Source: Boletus sp. NGJ (taxonomy: Eukaryota > Basidiomycota > Agaricomycetes > Boletales > Boletaceae). Taken from it: 64,000 nucleotides of DNA. Positions 52,280 through 63,145 of this stretch are shown here, piece by piece. How positions within the stretch are numbered: the stretch's first letter is position 1; each line of letters opens with the position of its first letter. Made by a program: the position numbers and the translations under genes. The notes under the pieces are model-generated. The model ran no database searches. It saw only the letters and a list, made by a program, of their open reading frames with translations, and was not told the origin of the DNA. The DNA is taken from positions 248,001-312,000 of the forward strand of contig JAGTXK010000139.1 in the NCBI GenBank assembly GCA_019096195.1, read 5' to 3'.

Positions 52280-55200
52280 TCAGTCCTGCAATAGCCGACA
52301 GCGCCGTCGCTCCTCGTTCCGTCTCCGCACCCTCTCCTCCACCACCTTCTCTTCCTCTCTGCTCCGTCTTTGTATCAACGCGTCTTCCGTCCCTGCTTCG
52401 TACAATAGTTTGTACGTACCTACCCTGATCCAGATCTTCATGTCGCTGCATGCAACCGTCGACTCGTCCCCCGACAACCATCTATTTTGGTCCATCAGAT
52501 GAGCAGGGCGCCGTTGATTCGACAAACACACAAACACCCACTTTCGTAAAAATAACGCACTCCGCCCCTCCTCCCTGAGCTCCGGCATCCACTCTGTAGG
52601 CTGTCGCAGAACATACGAGTCCATGTATTCACGCCATCGCCCCATCGCAGACCGGTCTACTTCGGTACTGGGGTCGTTGCTCTCGAGAAGCTGGATCATC
52701 ATTCTCTTCCATTCCGGGTCCTGTGCCATTTCCAGTCAGCAACCTAGGTCATCTAGAGGGGGCAACTGTCCAGCTACCCATTCAATGCGGTATAAATGCT
52801 CATCCGATCCCACGTGCCGTTCAGCCTCCCGACGATATCGGATCATATCCTTGTTAGTTAGCCATCCGACCTTGCGCGCATCTTGGAGCATCATCCATAG
52901 CTCCTGTGACTTGTTATCTGATAGCACGCTTTGCACCTGTTCCATTAAGATCGGCTTAGTCTCATTTGTGGAGCGTGTATCAGACACTTCTGACCTGCTT
53001 GATAAATGCGGCAATGAGCTTGTCCAACGTGAAAAGGAGGTAGGCCTGTGTCACTCTTTCAGCACGACTATCGATCCTCGTCCTAGTGTCACCTACCTGG
53101 TTACCAAACAGCCATCGCATGTGTTCCTCAAACAAACCGACCTCGAGCTCGCCGTCAAACAGCTTTTCACAGGCGTCCATAAAGTACATGTAAACCAGGT
53201 CCTGTGTGCCGTCTAGTCGCTGTTCTCCCAATGCTTCCATGGCCTGCCTTAGGACAGCACCGGGGCCATTCGGATCATCCAATCCCAGCTCGACGGCAAT
53301 TGGATTGCTATCCATAGGATTGAGGTTCTTCGCCACATGTTTTGCACCGTCGTCTTTGCAAGTGACCAGCCGGGAATAGATCGACTGCAGCATGCATAGG
53401 TTAGATTATCGACACAATCTGGGAAGCCAATCGACTACCTGCAGTAAACACAACAACGTATAAATGGTCGTGTTGGCAAAAAAGGGTTTGCGCTTCGTAA
53501 AAATAAAATATGCCTGGGTAGTCCGAATCCAGACGTCGCTAGAGGCATTTTTGTCGAACACTTTCGTCAATCTGGTGCTGCCATCGCCATGAGAGCGGGG
53601 CGAAGTCGGGGTCAGGGAAGCCGCATCCCTTGCGTCTTGCGCAGGAGACTTCTCTCGAGATGATTTGAATAATGATCTTCGAAAGTCTCCCATTGCGGTC
53701 GACGGTCCATTTGCTGATCTACTCCCGCTGTGTGAGTTGCTCAAAACTTCGTGCTCCAAATCGTCGTCCTGTAAACCATCAGAGGGACCACACGCAGCAT
53801 CGAATTCATGCGCTGGGCACATGTAAAGCAAAGGCACAAACTGGCGGAGAAAGCCCTCGATAGCACGCCGCTCCGGTGGGCTGTATTGCGCCTGAGAATG
53901 ATCTAGAAAGGAGTAGACCAGACGGAGCGAATCGTGCAACACAGACATCTGTGGAAACTCGAACTCCAGCTGATGCCCCACCGAGCCTGCTGCGAAAGAC
54001 GGTCGACCTCGTTGCGCACGTTTCTGTTCTTGAACATCCTTGATGCCCTCGATATGCTGCACAAAGTGCTTGGCTGTGATCTGTTTCTTGTCGTTTTGCT
54101 TGAATTGATTCCCTTGATGATCGAGAGATTTGTAAAAGTTTTTGGCATCGACCTCACGCCAGGTTTTGTTCCACTCTCGTCGTATCCGACGCCACTCCTC
54201 ATCCTTGGCTTTCAGGCGTGCGAGCACGACCGGGACTGCGACGCTGGGACAATCCTGCAGGGCCTGAATAACTTCTGCGCTGGCATCACGTCCATAAACC
54301 TTCTTCAAGGTACGGTGATAGATGCTCCTGCTAGGCCCGCCGAAGTCGGGCTTGAGCCGGAACGTCGCACGCTCCTCGTTGGTCATCTTTTCGATGCGCG
54401 TACCGAGTGGCTCAAAGAGCGCAATGGAGCGTGCAAGGGCCTCGAGTTGGACGTGATACTCGTGTCTTTCTTCTTCGCTCTTGTGAAGAGCTTCTTCAAA
54501 CGAGTTCTTCTTATGGGAAATGAATCCGGCCTCTTCTGACGCCCACGTTGGATGGGAAACCCAAGCATCATTCAGCACGGAACGACACAGCTCGTCGCGA
54601 CTAGAACAGGCTAGATTGACCTCCTACATGCAGGATGAGGGAGTGGCTCATAAGCTTGTGCAGAGGTGACATACGCTTTCTGGGAGTTTGCGATAACTCG
54701 GGCCCTCACCTTCGTCTGCTGGGAGCGCGGGTAATGGTTCTGGTGGACCTGTGCGAATGCTGCCAGGAGGACCGTGATCGATGCCAGAGTGAAACTCGTC
54801 AATATGGAGTACATCCTTGAACTGTGCGAGCAAGTCGCCGTCGCCTAAAAAGACCTGAGACAAGTCCACGAGGGTTTTAGCATCGATGATGTCCTTTGAG
54901 TAGAGGGTAAGCAGCTTGAGGAATTCATCGTAAGTGTCCCTGCTCTCCAACGTTCGCTTTGCGCGCTCAAAGAATAAGAGTTCGTCGGGAGGTGTCTGGA
55001 TGGCGGAGTGAGGTACGTTTATGACAGGAGGCAACATGCCCATGTGTGGAAGTGAAGGTTGCATGACATGGGTTTGAGGGAGAGAGGTGGCGTGGGGCGG
55101 GGAGGGGGGAGGTAGCGCATAGGAGGAGTAATGAGGCGAATCCGGCTCTCCGGGCTTGTGTGTATGCTTTTGTTTCTTTGCCTGAGGCATGCGTCAGCTA

Positions 55201-56298
55201 TGAAAGGAAGGCGGACGACGACGACACGAACTCGACTGACTGTTGAGCGAGAGGAAGGGACTGGTGTGGTGTCCTTCTCGGGACCTTTGCGCCGCCTCTT
55301 TGGTGCTGAAACGAGGGGTTTCTTTCCGATCTTGTCCTTGTCAATATCGGACCACTGGGCTGGGACACCAGGACCGACGGTTGGCTGGGGGAGGATGCTG
55401 GCGACACCGCCCGGACCAGCAAAGGCGATGGAGGCCTCGGGCAAGAAGTCCTTGAATTCGGCCAAGAGGTCTTGTGCCTCCTTGAAGAGGAGCTGAACCT
55501 GGGCATATACCTGGGACTGGACAGGGAGTGAAGGGAGAGCGATGAATTGGGGTAAGAGGCTTACGTCCTGTATGTGACGTTGTTCTTTTTGGTATGTCTG
55601 GAGTATCTCGAGGAACTGCTTGTAGGTATCTGGGTCATCGGCGTAGCGTGCTTTTATCTTATTGAGGTATTGGATTGCATGGTTGAATTCGCCAGCGGGC
55701 TTTGTGTCGAGGGCATTCCTGGCGCCGAGGCCGCCGAGAAAGGTGGCAGCAGCGGTGGTGGTGGAGGCACCTTGGGAGAAGTCGAGGTGCTGGTAGGGGG
55801 TGATGGCGCGCGAGGGGAGATAGGTGAGGGGAGCGGTGGAGGAGGGTTTGGGTGCGAGGGCGTTGGTTGTGGTGCCGGAGGGGGTGGTCACGCGGATGGC
55901 ATTTGGATCACGTGCGTCAATGGAGATGTCGATCCTGTAGCCGGGGGGGAGAAAAGTGTTGAAGCCGTGTATGAGGGAGGGGTTGCCGTGGAAGAGCATG
56001 GAGACGCGGTCGATGACGCCGGGGGTGTCGATCCTGGGGGGGGATGCAGCAGGGGGGACTTGGACGAGGACGGGACTTACACTTCGCTCTTGAAGTCCTT
56101 CATGATATCGAGAAAGTGGTTGTACACGTCGGGCTTGTCCTGAAACTGGACCTTGACTGCATCGAGGTAGCTGAGGGCGTCGGTGACATTGAGGGGACGG
56201 GCGAGCTCTGTGGTGTCTGGCGCGGTGCGGGGGCGGGGCGTGGACGACTTTGGCATGGCTGGGGGGAGAGAGTCGGAATCGGAATCGGATGTGACCAT
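52280..56298 (-). CDS. SIN3: SIN3-type transcriptional corepressor
   Basis: Start at 56298 ([17 protein letters not shown]). Three paired amphipathic helix domains are visible: PAH1 [33 protein letters not shown]2 [32 protein letters not shown] and PAH3 [20 protein letters not shown]. The HDAC-interaction (Sin3_corepress) domain follows ([53 protein letters not shown]), then the Sin3a_C region to the end (LLQD). Splice junctions checked in phase include PES/EVN and SEV/IDT. Role: scaffold recruiting Rpd3-type deacetylases to promoters. The start is 70 bp from the divergent SHO1 start, and the 3' end lies close to the membrane protein gene. Confidence 0.95.
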
Positions 56299-56338
56299 GG
56301 TTGGATTGAAGGAGCGTGGGAAAGAGGTGATGGGGGTG

Positions 56339-56368
56339 AAAAAAAAAAAGAGAAAAAAAAAAAGAAAA
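56339..56368 (+). repeat. Poly(dA:dT) tract just before the SHO1 start codon
   Basis: Almost uninterrupted A runs broken by single G residues over about 30 bp, directly before ATG 56369 and inside the 70-bp SIN3/SHO1 gap. Such tracts exclude nucleosomes. Confidence 0.8.
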
Positions 56369-57647
56369 ATGGACGACTCGCACGACTCGTCTTTAAAGAT
56401 GCCTCCGCGAGGAAACGAAGGACTCGACTTTACACCGATCCTAACGCACTATCTCTTCCTCTTCACCACCGTGCTATCCGTGGTACGTCCTTCTACCTCC
56501 AACCCGATCCCTCTCACCCCATCCAACAGCTCGCTTGGTTCATTGCTTTCATATCACAAGCTATCGCAACCGCCCAGTGTACTTGCCTCCTCTCTCTCCT
56601 CTCTCCATCTCTCTCGCTCACACCCCTTTCTCACAGTCGGAAATGTCGGTGTTCCCTGGTTCGCCATCTTCCTCCAGCTCTTCCTCATCCTCGGCGTCAT
56701 CCACACCCTGGCAACTGACTCCATAGCAATGCATCGTTTCCAAATATCCACCTTTGGCGCAGTCGCAATCGTCTTCGCAGTACTCAGCGTAAACGAGAGC
56801 ATCTTCTCCGGTCGCGCGGCCCTCGACGCAATGGCTGCTGGCTGGCTCATCCTCACTCTCGTAGACATCCTCTGGGTCCTCTACTTCACTTCAGAGGAGG
56901 ACTCCCTCGCACTCCACCTCTTCAACTCTCTTGGAACAGGTGGTCTCTCCCCTCCCTCCCGTCGTCGCAGAACCCGCGGCCCTTCCGCTCACATGGCCTC
57001 AAACGGTTACGCAGCGAACTACTCTGCCGGCGCAGGCATCGGTTCCCAGGATATCCCTTACGATCCCGCTGCTAAAATGCCAGGCACAATCGGCCCCGCT
57101 GCCGTAAGGAGCCAGAACAGCTTCGTCGGTGGCGGTAGCATCGACGGCGCTCCCCCTCGCACTCTTGGCCCCCCACCCGTTCCCGCCCCCGCCCTCCCTG
57201 GCAGCGCTCACAGCACTCCAATCCCCCCATCTGGTCAACTCACCGCTCCCGATCAGAACACCGGCCCAACCTCTCCCCTCATCGGTGCAGGCGCTGCTGG
57301 CATCGGCGCAGGCACCACACTCAGTGCCTCTAGTCCCTCCCCCGAGGTTGTCCAAGAACAGGAATCTGATTCATACAAGGCAAAGGCTCTCTACGCATGT
57401 CCGTACTCCTATTTCACTCTTTACTGCGATTTTCACACATATTTTAGACACCGCTTCTCCTGACGACCCTAACGAAATTTCCTTTATCAAGGGCGAAATT
57501 CTCGACATTCTCGACAAGCAAGGCAAGTGGTGGCAGGCAAAGAAGTCAGACGGAACGGTCGGCAGTAAGTCTTGTTTCCTTCACCCTGCCCACTGTTTGT
57601 TCACTCTTCCCCAAGTTGCCCCATCGAATTATCTCCAGATCATATAG
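56369..57647 (+). CDS. SHO1: SHO1-type osmosensor (four membrane spans plus SH3)
   Basis: Exons 56369..56482, 56530..56578, 56637..57398, 57448..57564 and 57616..57647 give 357 residues. Four membrane spans are visible: [58 protein letters not shown] and [21 protein letters not shown] Ser/Pro/Gly-rich linker leads to a C-terminal SH3 domain (about 303-357, [37 protein letters not shown]). This layout is diagnostic of Sho1, the plasma-membrane scaffold that binds Pbs2 in the HOG pathway and works with Cdc42/Ste11. An in-frame ATG at 56399 ([11 protein letters not shown]) is the start usually conserved; 56369 would add ten residues. Head to head with SIN3. Confidence 0.95.
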
Positions 57648-57983
57648 TGGATGGATCTATACTATCGCTCTCTGTCGTCTACCTCTTCTGGACACATGCC
57701 ATGCACTCCACGAACTTGACGTTTTTTTAATGACGCTGAGACCGCCGGGTTGTTTCCTCTCGTGTTGTTGTCACCCCCTATATTATCCATTTTCCTCGTT
57801 CCTACACGTCCTATTTATCTCGTTCTCGACAAGATGATACCACATGTCCCCGCATGCCTCTGTTTTGACGCACTCTTCTCATATCTGAATCGATTTATAT
57901 CGTGCTTGAATGATCACGTGTGACATAGTGGAACCTTGATTGCTTAGCGCTTATCCGTCCCTCTACTTCATTGTGACTCCCGC
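57648..57983. other. Intergenic region, SHO1 end to F-box gene start
   Basis: 336 bp with the SHO1 3' flank and the F-box promoter. A CACGTG motif is at 57914. No gene was seen. Confidence 0.5.
57914..57920. promoter_or_regulatory. TCACGTG E-box upstream of the F-box gene
   Basis: TCACGTG followed by TGA, 64 bp before ATG 57984. The core matches the other CACGTG sites in this window. Confidence 0.35.
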
Positions 57984-59168
57984 ATGCTACCTCCCGAGCT
58001 TTGGATCATTGTTTTTTATTGGGCAACTTACCCCTCAGGTGGTTACCCAGCGCCATACTACGAGCCGTTTCGCGCTTCGTCCGAGATGTTCGATGAATCG
58101 CTAAAGACCAAGCGCGCGCTCGTCCAGGTGTGCCGTCACTGGCGCGCCCTGGCCACTGTTTTTCTTTACGAAGATGTACGGATTAGACATGACTCGGGGA
58201 ACCTCAAGACAATCTTGGCAGACCGTCATCGCATAGATGACGAGCCGTTCCAGGGGCACTCCCTTGGGAGATTTGTCCACCGCCTCGAACTCCCTTACGC
58301 CCAGACTGCGACAGAAAGGCCTGGCGACACCCACGACATCGTTCAAATTCTCGGCAGTTGCCCTTCTCTCAAAACCCTGGCCCGCCCCTCCTTTGAAGAT
58401 CCCCCATATTCTGTGCGATACGAATTCCCTGCAGAGATCGTGTCGTTGTCCTCCCTCACGCGACTGGAGTGGTGGCACTACAATAATGCTGCACGTTCAG
58501 GTGGCATCAATGCCTTGACGGATGTCCTTCGCAATACCCCCTCCTTGCAATTTCTAGCTCTCGGCGGCGAGTTTTGGATGAACTCCATGCCCTTGGACCC
58601 TAAAATACGATTGCCAGCACTGACAACACTTCGCTTGAAGCGCGTGAATGCCTTGTTTGTGTGGCAAATCAGACGTTGGGAACTCCCTTCTCTCGTCCAC
58701 GTCGTCGCCGACTTTCCGGCAGACCATGGTGGATTGGAAGAATTGTGGCTCCGATTCGGTGGCCAACTCTGCACGGTCGAGTTTGGACGAAACATTGCTT
58801 TCCACATGACAGACCAGATCTCGCCATTCCTTCGGGGATGCACTGAGGCAAAAGTCTTCAACTACTTTATCAACTTCACGGCACCACCTGCCGAGGCACT
58901 GCTGGTCGAGCAATCCTCCCTCCAGTGTGTAGGAATCCACGCTTTCCCATGTGCCATTCTGGACGATAATTGGAGGCATCTCAATCGCCATTTCGACTTT
59001 CTTTCCAGTCACTTCCTTCCCGCTCTCAAGCGCATCGTTCTGTACGGGAACTGGCAGCAGATTATCACAGATCCACGCATTTCTCCCGCCTTAGACCGCA
59101 TCACACAGAAAGGGTGTGCAATTCTATTCGCGGATCACTTGACAAGTTCTCCTTGTGACCACCTCTGA
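57984..59168 (+). CDS. F-box-like protein, intronless
   Basis: A single exon of 394 residues starts MLPPELWIIVFYWATY, the F-box-like N-terminal helix of basidiomycete F-box proteins, followed by VCRHWRALATVFLYEDVRI. The rest has leucine-rich-repeat-like spacing: SLSSLTRLEWW, TPSLQFLALGG, LPALTTLRLKRV, ELPSLVHVVADF and FLPALKRIVLYGN. Such proteins are SCF ubiquitin-ligase adaptors or lineage-expanded orphans; the partner is unknown. The family is highly expanded in mushrooms. No close link to the FAD gene beyond position. Confidence 0.8.
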   Translation: MLPPELWIIVFYWATYPSGGYPAPYYEPFRASSEMFDESLKTKRALVQVCRHWRALATVFLYEDVRIRHDSGNLKTILADRHRIDDEPFQGHSLGRFVHRLELPYAQTATERPGDTHDIVQILGSCPSLKTLARPSFEDPPYSVRYEFPAEIVSLSSLTRLEWWHYNNAARSGGINALTDVLRNTPSLQFLALGGEFWMNSMPLDPKIRLPALTTLRLKRVNALFVWQIRRWELPSLVHVVADFPADHGGLEELWLRFGGQLCTVEFGRNIAFHMTDQISPFLRGCTEAKVFNYFINFTAPPAEALLVEQSSLQCVGIHAFPCAILDDNWRHLNRHFDFLSSHFLPALKRIVLYGNWQQIITDPRISPALDRITQKGCAILFADHLTSSPCDHL

Positions 59169-59550
59169 TTAATGGTGAGAGTGGTGTTCGGTTTTTACTC
59201 ACAGTGCTTATCTTTTCCTCCTTGATCTCCGACTTCAGCTGTCGACTTTTGTTTCCCATTCCGCAATAAAACCCATTCTTAGTCTTATTTCAAGGAAAAT
59301 CTATATTTCCTCTCGTTCCTTCCTTGCACTGTGGCAAGTTACCAGAACCAACCGACCTGGGAGCCACCGGATCTGGTTGCCTGACTCAACCTGGCTACCA
59401 TACATTAATATTTCAGGATAAATATGCCCGTAGAGCAGGTCTTCTTCGTTTCATCGGATGATACCCACTCTCATCAGCCGAGCCTTAGGAAACCCACAAA
59501 GCGTTGTTTAGTGCCGTTCTTTCGTGTTGCATTATCGATCTGGATTAGCC
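59169..59550. other. Intergenic region upstream of the FAD monooxygenase
   Basis: About 380 bp. It contains TGACTCA at 59382 and short repeats with CCTGG/AACC around 59350..59400. No gene was seen. Confidence 0.45.
59382..59388. promoter_or_regulatory. TGACTCA (AP-1/Gcn4-like) motif
   Basis: A perfect TGACTCA 163 bp before the monooxygenase start. Gcn4/AP-1-type bZIP factors bind this core. Isolated match, so weak. Confidence 0.25.
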
Positions 59551-61219
59551 ATGGCCTGCCAGAAAGATTTCCATGTCGCAATCGTCGGGGGAGGTATGTG
59601 CGGGTTGGCCTGCGCTGTATACCTCAGTCGTTCTGGGATCAAAGTCGACGTGTTCGAATCTGCAGTAAGGTGCATGACCGATATTTGGAACCGAACTTAC
59701 TTTCCCTTAGCCAAGGTTCGGCGAAGTAGGTGCCGGAGTAGGCTTGGGTGAGTCGGTGATCACTAGCTCAATCGAGACCCTCGACGAGGGAATCTGTCTA
59801 TCATACAGGTCCGAATGCGCTACGCGCCCTGGACGAGATGGGCCTAACGGAGGCTATGATGAAGCATGCAGATCAAAAGGTCCCTGACCAGAGAGCCTTT
59901 CGCTTCGTCTCTGGATTGCCTGGTCACGGTCATATCCTTGATGTCCGTTGCCACCCATTGTCTTGTATGTCCTATCTATTCATCACTTTGACCGCAGTAC
60001 AAGGCCCTGCCGGAAGACGTCGGGTTGGGCATACACCGGTTTGTGTCTCACCATTTTGTACTTTCGCATCTCTCACACGCATCGTATGGTAGGGCTGCAT
60101 TCTTGGACAGCCTTGTGGGACTCACTGACCCTGCTATCATTCATTTCAACAAACGATGTACATCAATATCTCGCAATTATTCCAGACAAGTCATTCACTT
60201 TAAAGACGGCACCATATTTGAGGCCGACGTCGTTCTTGGTGCGGACGGCATCAGAAGTACGGTCCGTCAGGCTGTTTCAGATGATCCCGAGAGCGAGCAA
60301 CGTGTCGTCTTCACACGAACAGTGGCGTATCGTGCACTGCTTCTTTGGGAAGGTGTCAAACGAGCAGGGGTCACGCTGGAATTAACTGAGCGACCCCATT
60401 GCATTGTCGGCGTGGACAAGGTAAGTATACCTCGTTCTTAGATTCGAACTGCCATGAGCTGATTATTCTGCCAAACATAGCACATCATCACGTTTCCGAT
60501 CAAGGATGGAAAGGTGGTGAGTAGCTCGAGAATGTGCCCTTCTATCCATCAGTTTTGACGAATACGTCAAAGATCAATGTCGTCGTGTTCTGTACAGATC
60601 GTTCCATCTCAGCAGGTTCTGTCGAGATACCTGCACACAAGTGGGTGACGCCAGCCGCGGAGCAGGAAATACTGGACGCGCATGAAGACAGTGGCGCAGA
60701 TGTGCGAAAACTTTTAAATCTCATCACAAATCCGAGCAAATGGTCCATTCATACTGTCGATCCACCACTTGACAGCTTTGTAAAGGGGCATATCGCTCTC
60801 GTCGGGGATGCAGCGCATGCAATGTGTCCCCACTTGGGGGCCGGCGTTGGCCAGGGATTGGAAGACGCCCTCGTGCTCTGCAAACTACTGACTCACCCGG
60901 GGACTGCGTCGACTAACCTTCAGGTATGAGTTTATCCTCCGTTGGGGTTTCTTCGCGCCATCTTATTCGGCCATTGCTTCTGTAGGATGTACTGCGCGTT
61001 TATGACAGAGTGCGGCAACCACGTGCTAACATGGTTCTGGAAAGAAGCGCTATGGCCGGGGAGCTTTACGAGTCACTCCGCAACGGTGACAACAGTGCCA
61101 TAATACAGAGTCTCCGTATCAACCTAGCAGAACAGTGGGCTTTTATTCATCACCACGATCTAGGAGCTGACTTGCAGAGCGCGGTAGAGATGTTGAGGAA
61201 TGGTGGAGTGTTCGGGTAA
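59551..61219 (+). CDS. FAD-dependent monooxygenase (salicylate hydroxylase-like)
   Basis: The start MACQKDFHVAIVGGGMCGLA carries the GxGxxG FAD-binding loop (Gly 13, 15 and 18). Further exons give VGLGPNALRALDEMGL, LHRF.. near 60030, ADVVLGADGIRSTVRQ (the DG motif), TFPIKDGKV and IALVGDAAHAMCPHLGAGVGQGLEDA (GD motif). The end is VEMLRNGGVFG at 61219. These are group A flavoprotein hydroxylases acting on aromatic acids such as salicylate in the cytosol with NADH and O2. The substrate is unproved, since the family also includes kynurenine and 6-hydroxynicotinate hydroxylases. Splice sites break the first exon after ~40 residues. Flanked by two F-box genes. Confidence 0.85.
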
Positions 61220-61364
61220 CTGCGATCATCTATGGTTCGACAGTGCAGCGCGTATACTTACATGGTGTCTTTGAACTCGCATTTTCGAAATGCTGCCAAG
61301 TGAGGGCTAGAACAAGTACATGCATATGAAGATAAAGATCCAGCGAATAAATTGTGACACATCT

Positions 61365-62878
61365 TCAAACCATATCCTTCCAATCACTATCCAGAAGGCG
61401 AACGCCTCGTCTCGCCAAACGCTGCCTCCAAACTCGCATCTCACCTTGCACACCAGCTTCTTGAGCGTGACGATTCAACCCCTTCCGCAGCCACCGTATG
61501 TCTCTCATGCGTACGACATCTAGCGAAGGCAATGAAGGAAGCAACGTCTCTAAGGTTCTCCAGAAATCATGATTCGGTCGAGGGATAGAAAGGATCTGCA
61601 ATGGTATTACCGCCTGTCCCAAGTCTGCGGCATCGGGAGGCACTAAGGCCGGCAATGGAGTCTCGAGCGAGAGATGCCGTATATTTGGACAAGTACGAAA
61701 TAGAGTGCGCGGGGAAGGATGAAGGCGTGTAGGCCAGGATTTATGAGTAAAGAACGAGAGTGTGGAGAGCGAGTTGCCATGTACATCGAGGAATCGTGTT
61801 GTGAGGGCTCTTGGATAAGGGACATCCTCGTATGGTGTGAGGCATAAAGTCCTTAGGCGTGGGAGAGCCGCATTTAACAGAGCATGCACGAGGGAGGACG
61901 AGGGCATAGACAACAGAGTTAAGGTATGGAGACGCGGGAGATCCAGCTTCACAGTCGTTGACGGAATTTCCACTGCTTCTTGACTGCTAGGTTCCGCGTC
62001 TGCTGGCTCCATATCGCTCCCAATAACTTCCAGATGCTCGAGTTGATGACACATTCGGAGCAGTCGAACGAGCGGGTCCTCGTCAACGCAAATTGCAGAA
62101 CTGAACGTAGCAATATAGCAAACACCGCCGAGAGTCCTCAGATTAGAACTCCCATCTCTGTTGGTCAGAGAGGCGAGAGCACGGCGACTGAGTGGAACGA
62201 CTGGTGATAGGGTCAGATTTTCCAAGAATGGAATCAGAGGAAATAGTGTGGTGAGCAGCGAATCAATCACGAATCCCTGTCTGGAATTGTGCATGGCCGT
62301 TATCTTTGACAGATCCAAATTCTGCACCCATCGTCCGGGCGTAGAATATGGTATTCTGCGAATGGAGTCCCACAACTGGTCTGCAGTGCGGAGTCGCAAA
62401 GTAAACTTGTCGAGGCCGCTGATGGTGTGGAGCTTCACGTTGGAATACAGAAGCGGAGAGGCCACTTCCTATGAGTCGAATGTTAGCAACCTTTGCGGGA
62501 ATGACCGTATCCATCGAAGCGGCCAAGGGAGAAGTCATACTGTATAAGCTGAGTGCGCTGCAATCTGTGTCTCGCTACGCCTTCGAGCGATATTGTCACA
62601 CAGACACGAGTCCGATGGAGACGAAATTGATTGACAGGACTTACACGGAAGAATTTGCACACCAGCATTAATGAGACACTCCACAAGAGTCCACTTGTGG
62701 TAGGCTTGCGATGCGACCGCTGTGATGCATCTGCCGATAAGGCAAGGGTGAATATCCTCGACCAAATTTCCGCAGGAAGAGGTCTCAAGTGCGGTTGTTG
62801 AGGCAGGAGAGGCAGGAGAATAAGACGACCACCATATCGTGCAAGCGGTCTCGGGCAAAGCAGAATTGTCTCGCTCAT
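61365..62878 (-). CDS. F-box-like protein with leucine-rich C-terminal part
   Basis: Exons 62878..62645 and 62468..61365 give 445 residues. The start MSETILLCPRPLARYGG leads to LRPLPAEIWSRIFTLALSADA (F-box helix) and LMLVCKFFR, joined to EVASPLLYSNVKLHTISGLD. The rest is Leu-rich, with IPFLENLTLSPVVPLSRRAL, LPRLHTLTLLSMPSSS, CPNIRHLSLETPL and LPSLDVVRMRDIRWL typical of basidiomycete F-box proteins. The 176-bp intron is much longer than the window's usual ~50 bp, so a missed small exon is possible. Converges with the monooxygenase gene. Confidence 0.75.
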
Positions 62879-63145
62879 GCGAAAACAAATTTGAGTCGAA
62901 GGTTGGTTGGCGGTGTCAGTTCCACAGCCAAGTTACTTAGTGTTCCTAGGAGCCCCAGAGGGGACACCCCCCGTGGGAAGTCTTGGTTCGATTTAATGGG
63001 AACCCGGGGTTGTTTAGTTTTACAACGGGGCCAGGGCTGTCCGGAGGGCAATGCTATATTATTACTCGGTGGTGGGACAATTATATCACATTTGTTAACA
63101 GACACGACAGCAGATGGCGCTACTGAACGTGCAGAGTCTGCACAA

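Noticed and set aside
55574-56143. Glycine-rich plus-strand frame opposite SIN3
   Set aside because: Antisense to clearly conserved PAH1-PAH2 coding sequence; its Gly-rich composition follows from codon bias.
59551-61219. Biosynthetic gene cluster around the FAD monooxygenase
   Set aside because: The neighbours are two F-box genes; no backbone enzyme, transporter or pathway regulator lies close enough.
62975-63000. TGGTTCGATT resembling a tRNA T-loop
   Set aside because: No acceptor, D or anticodon stem could be built around it.
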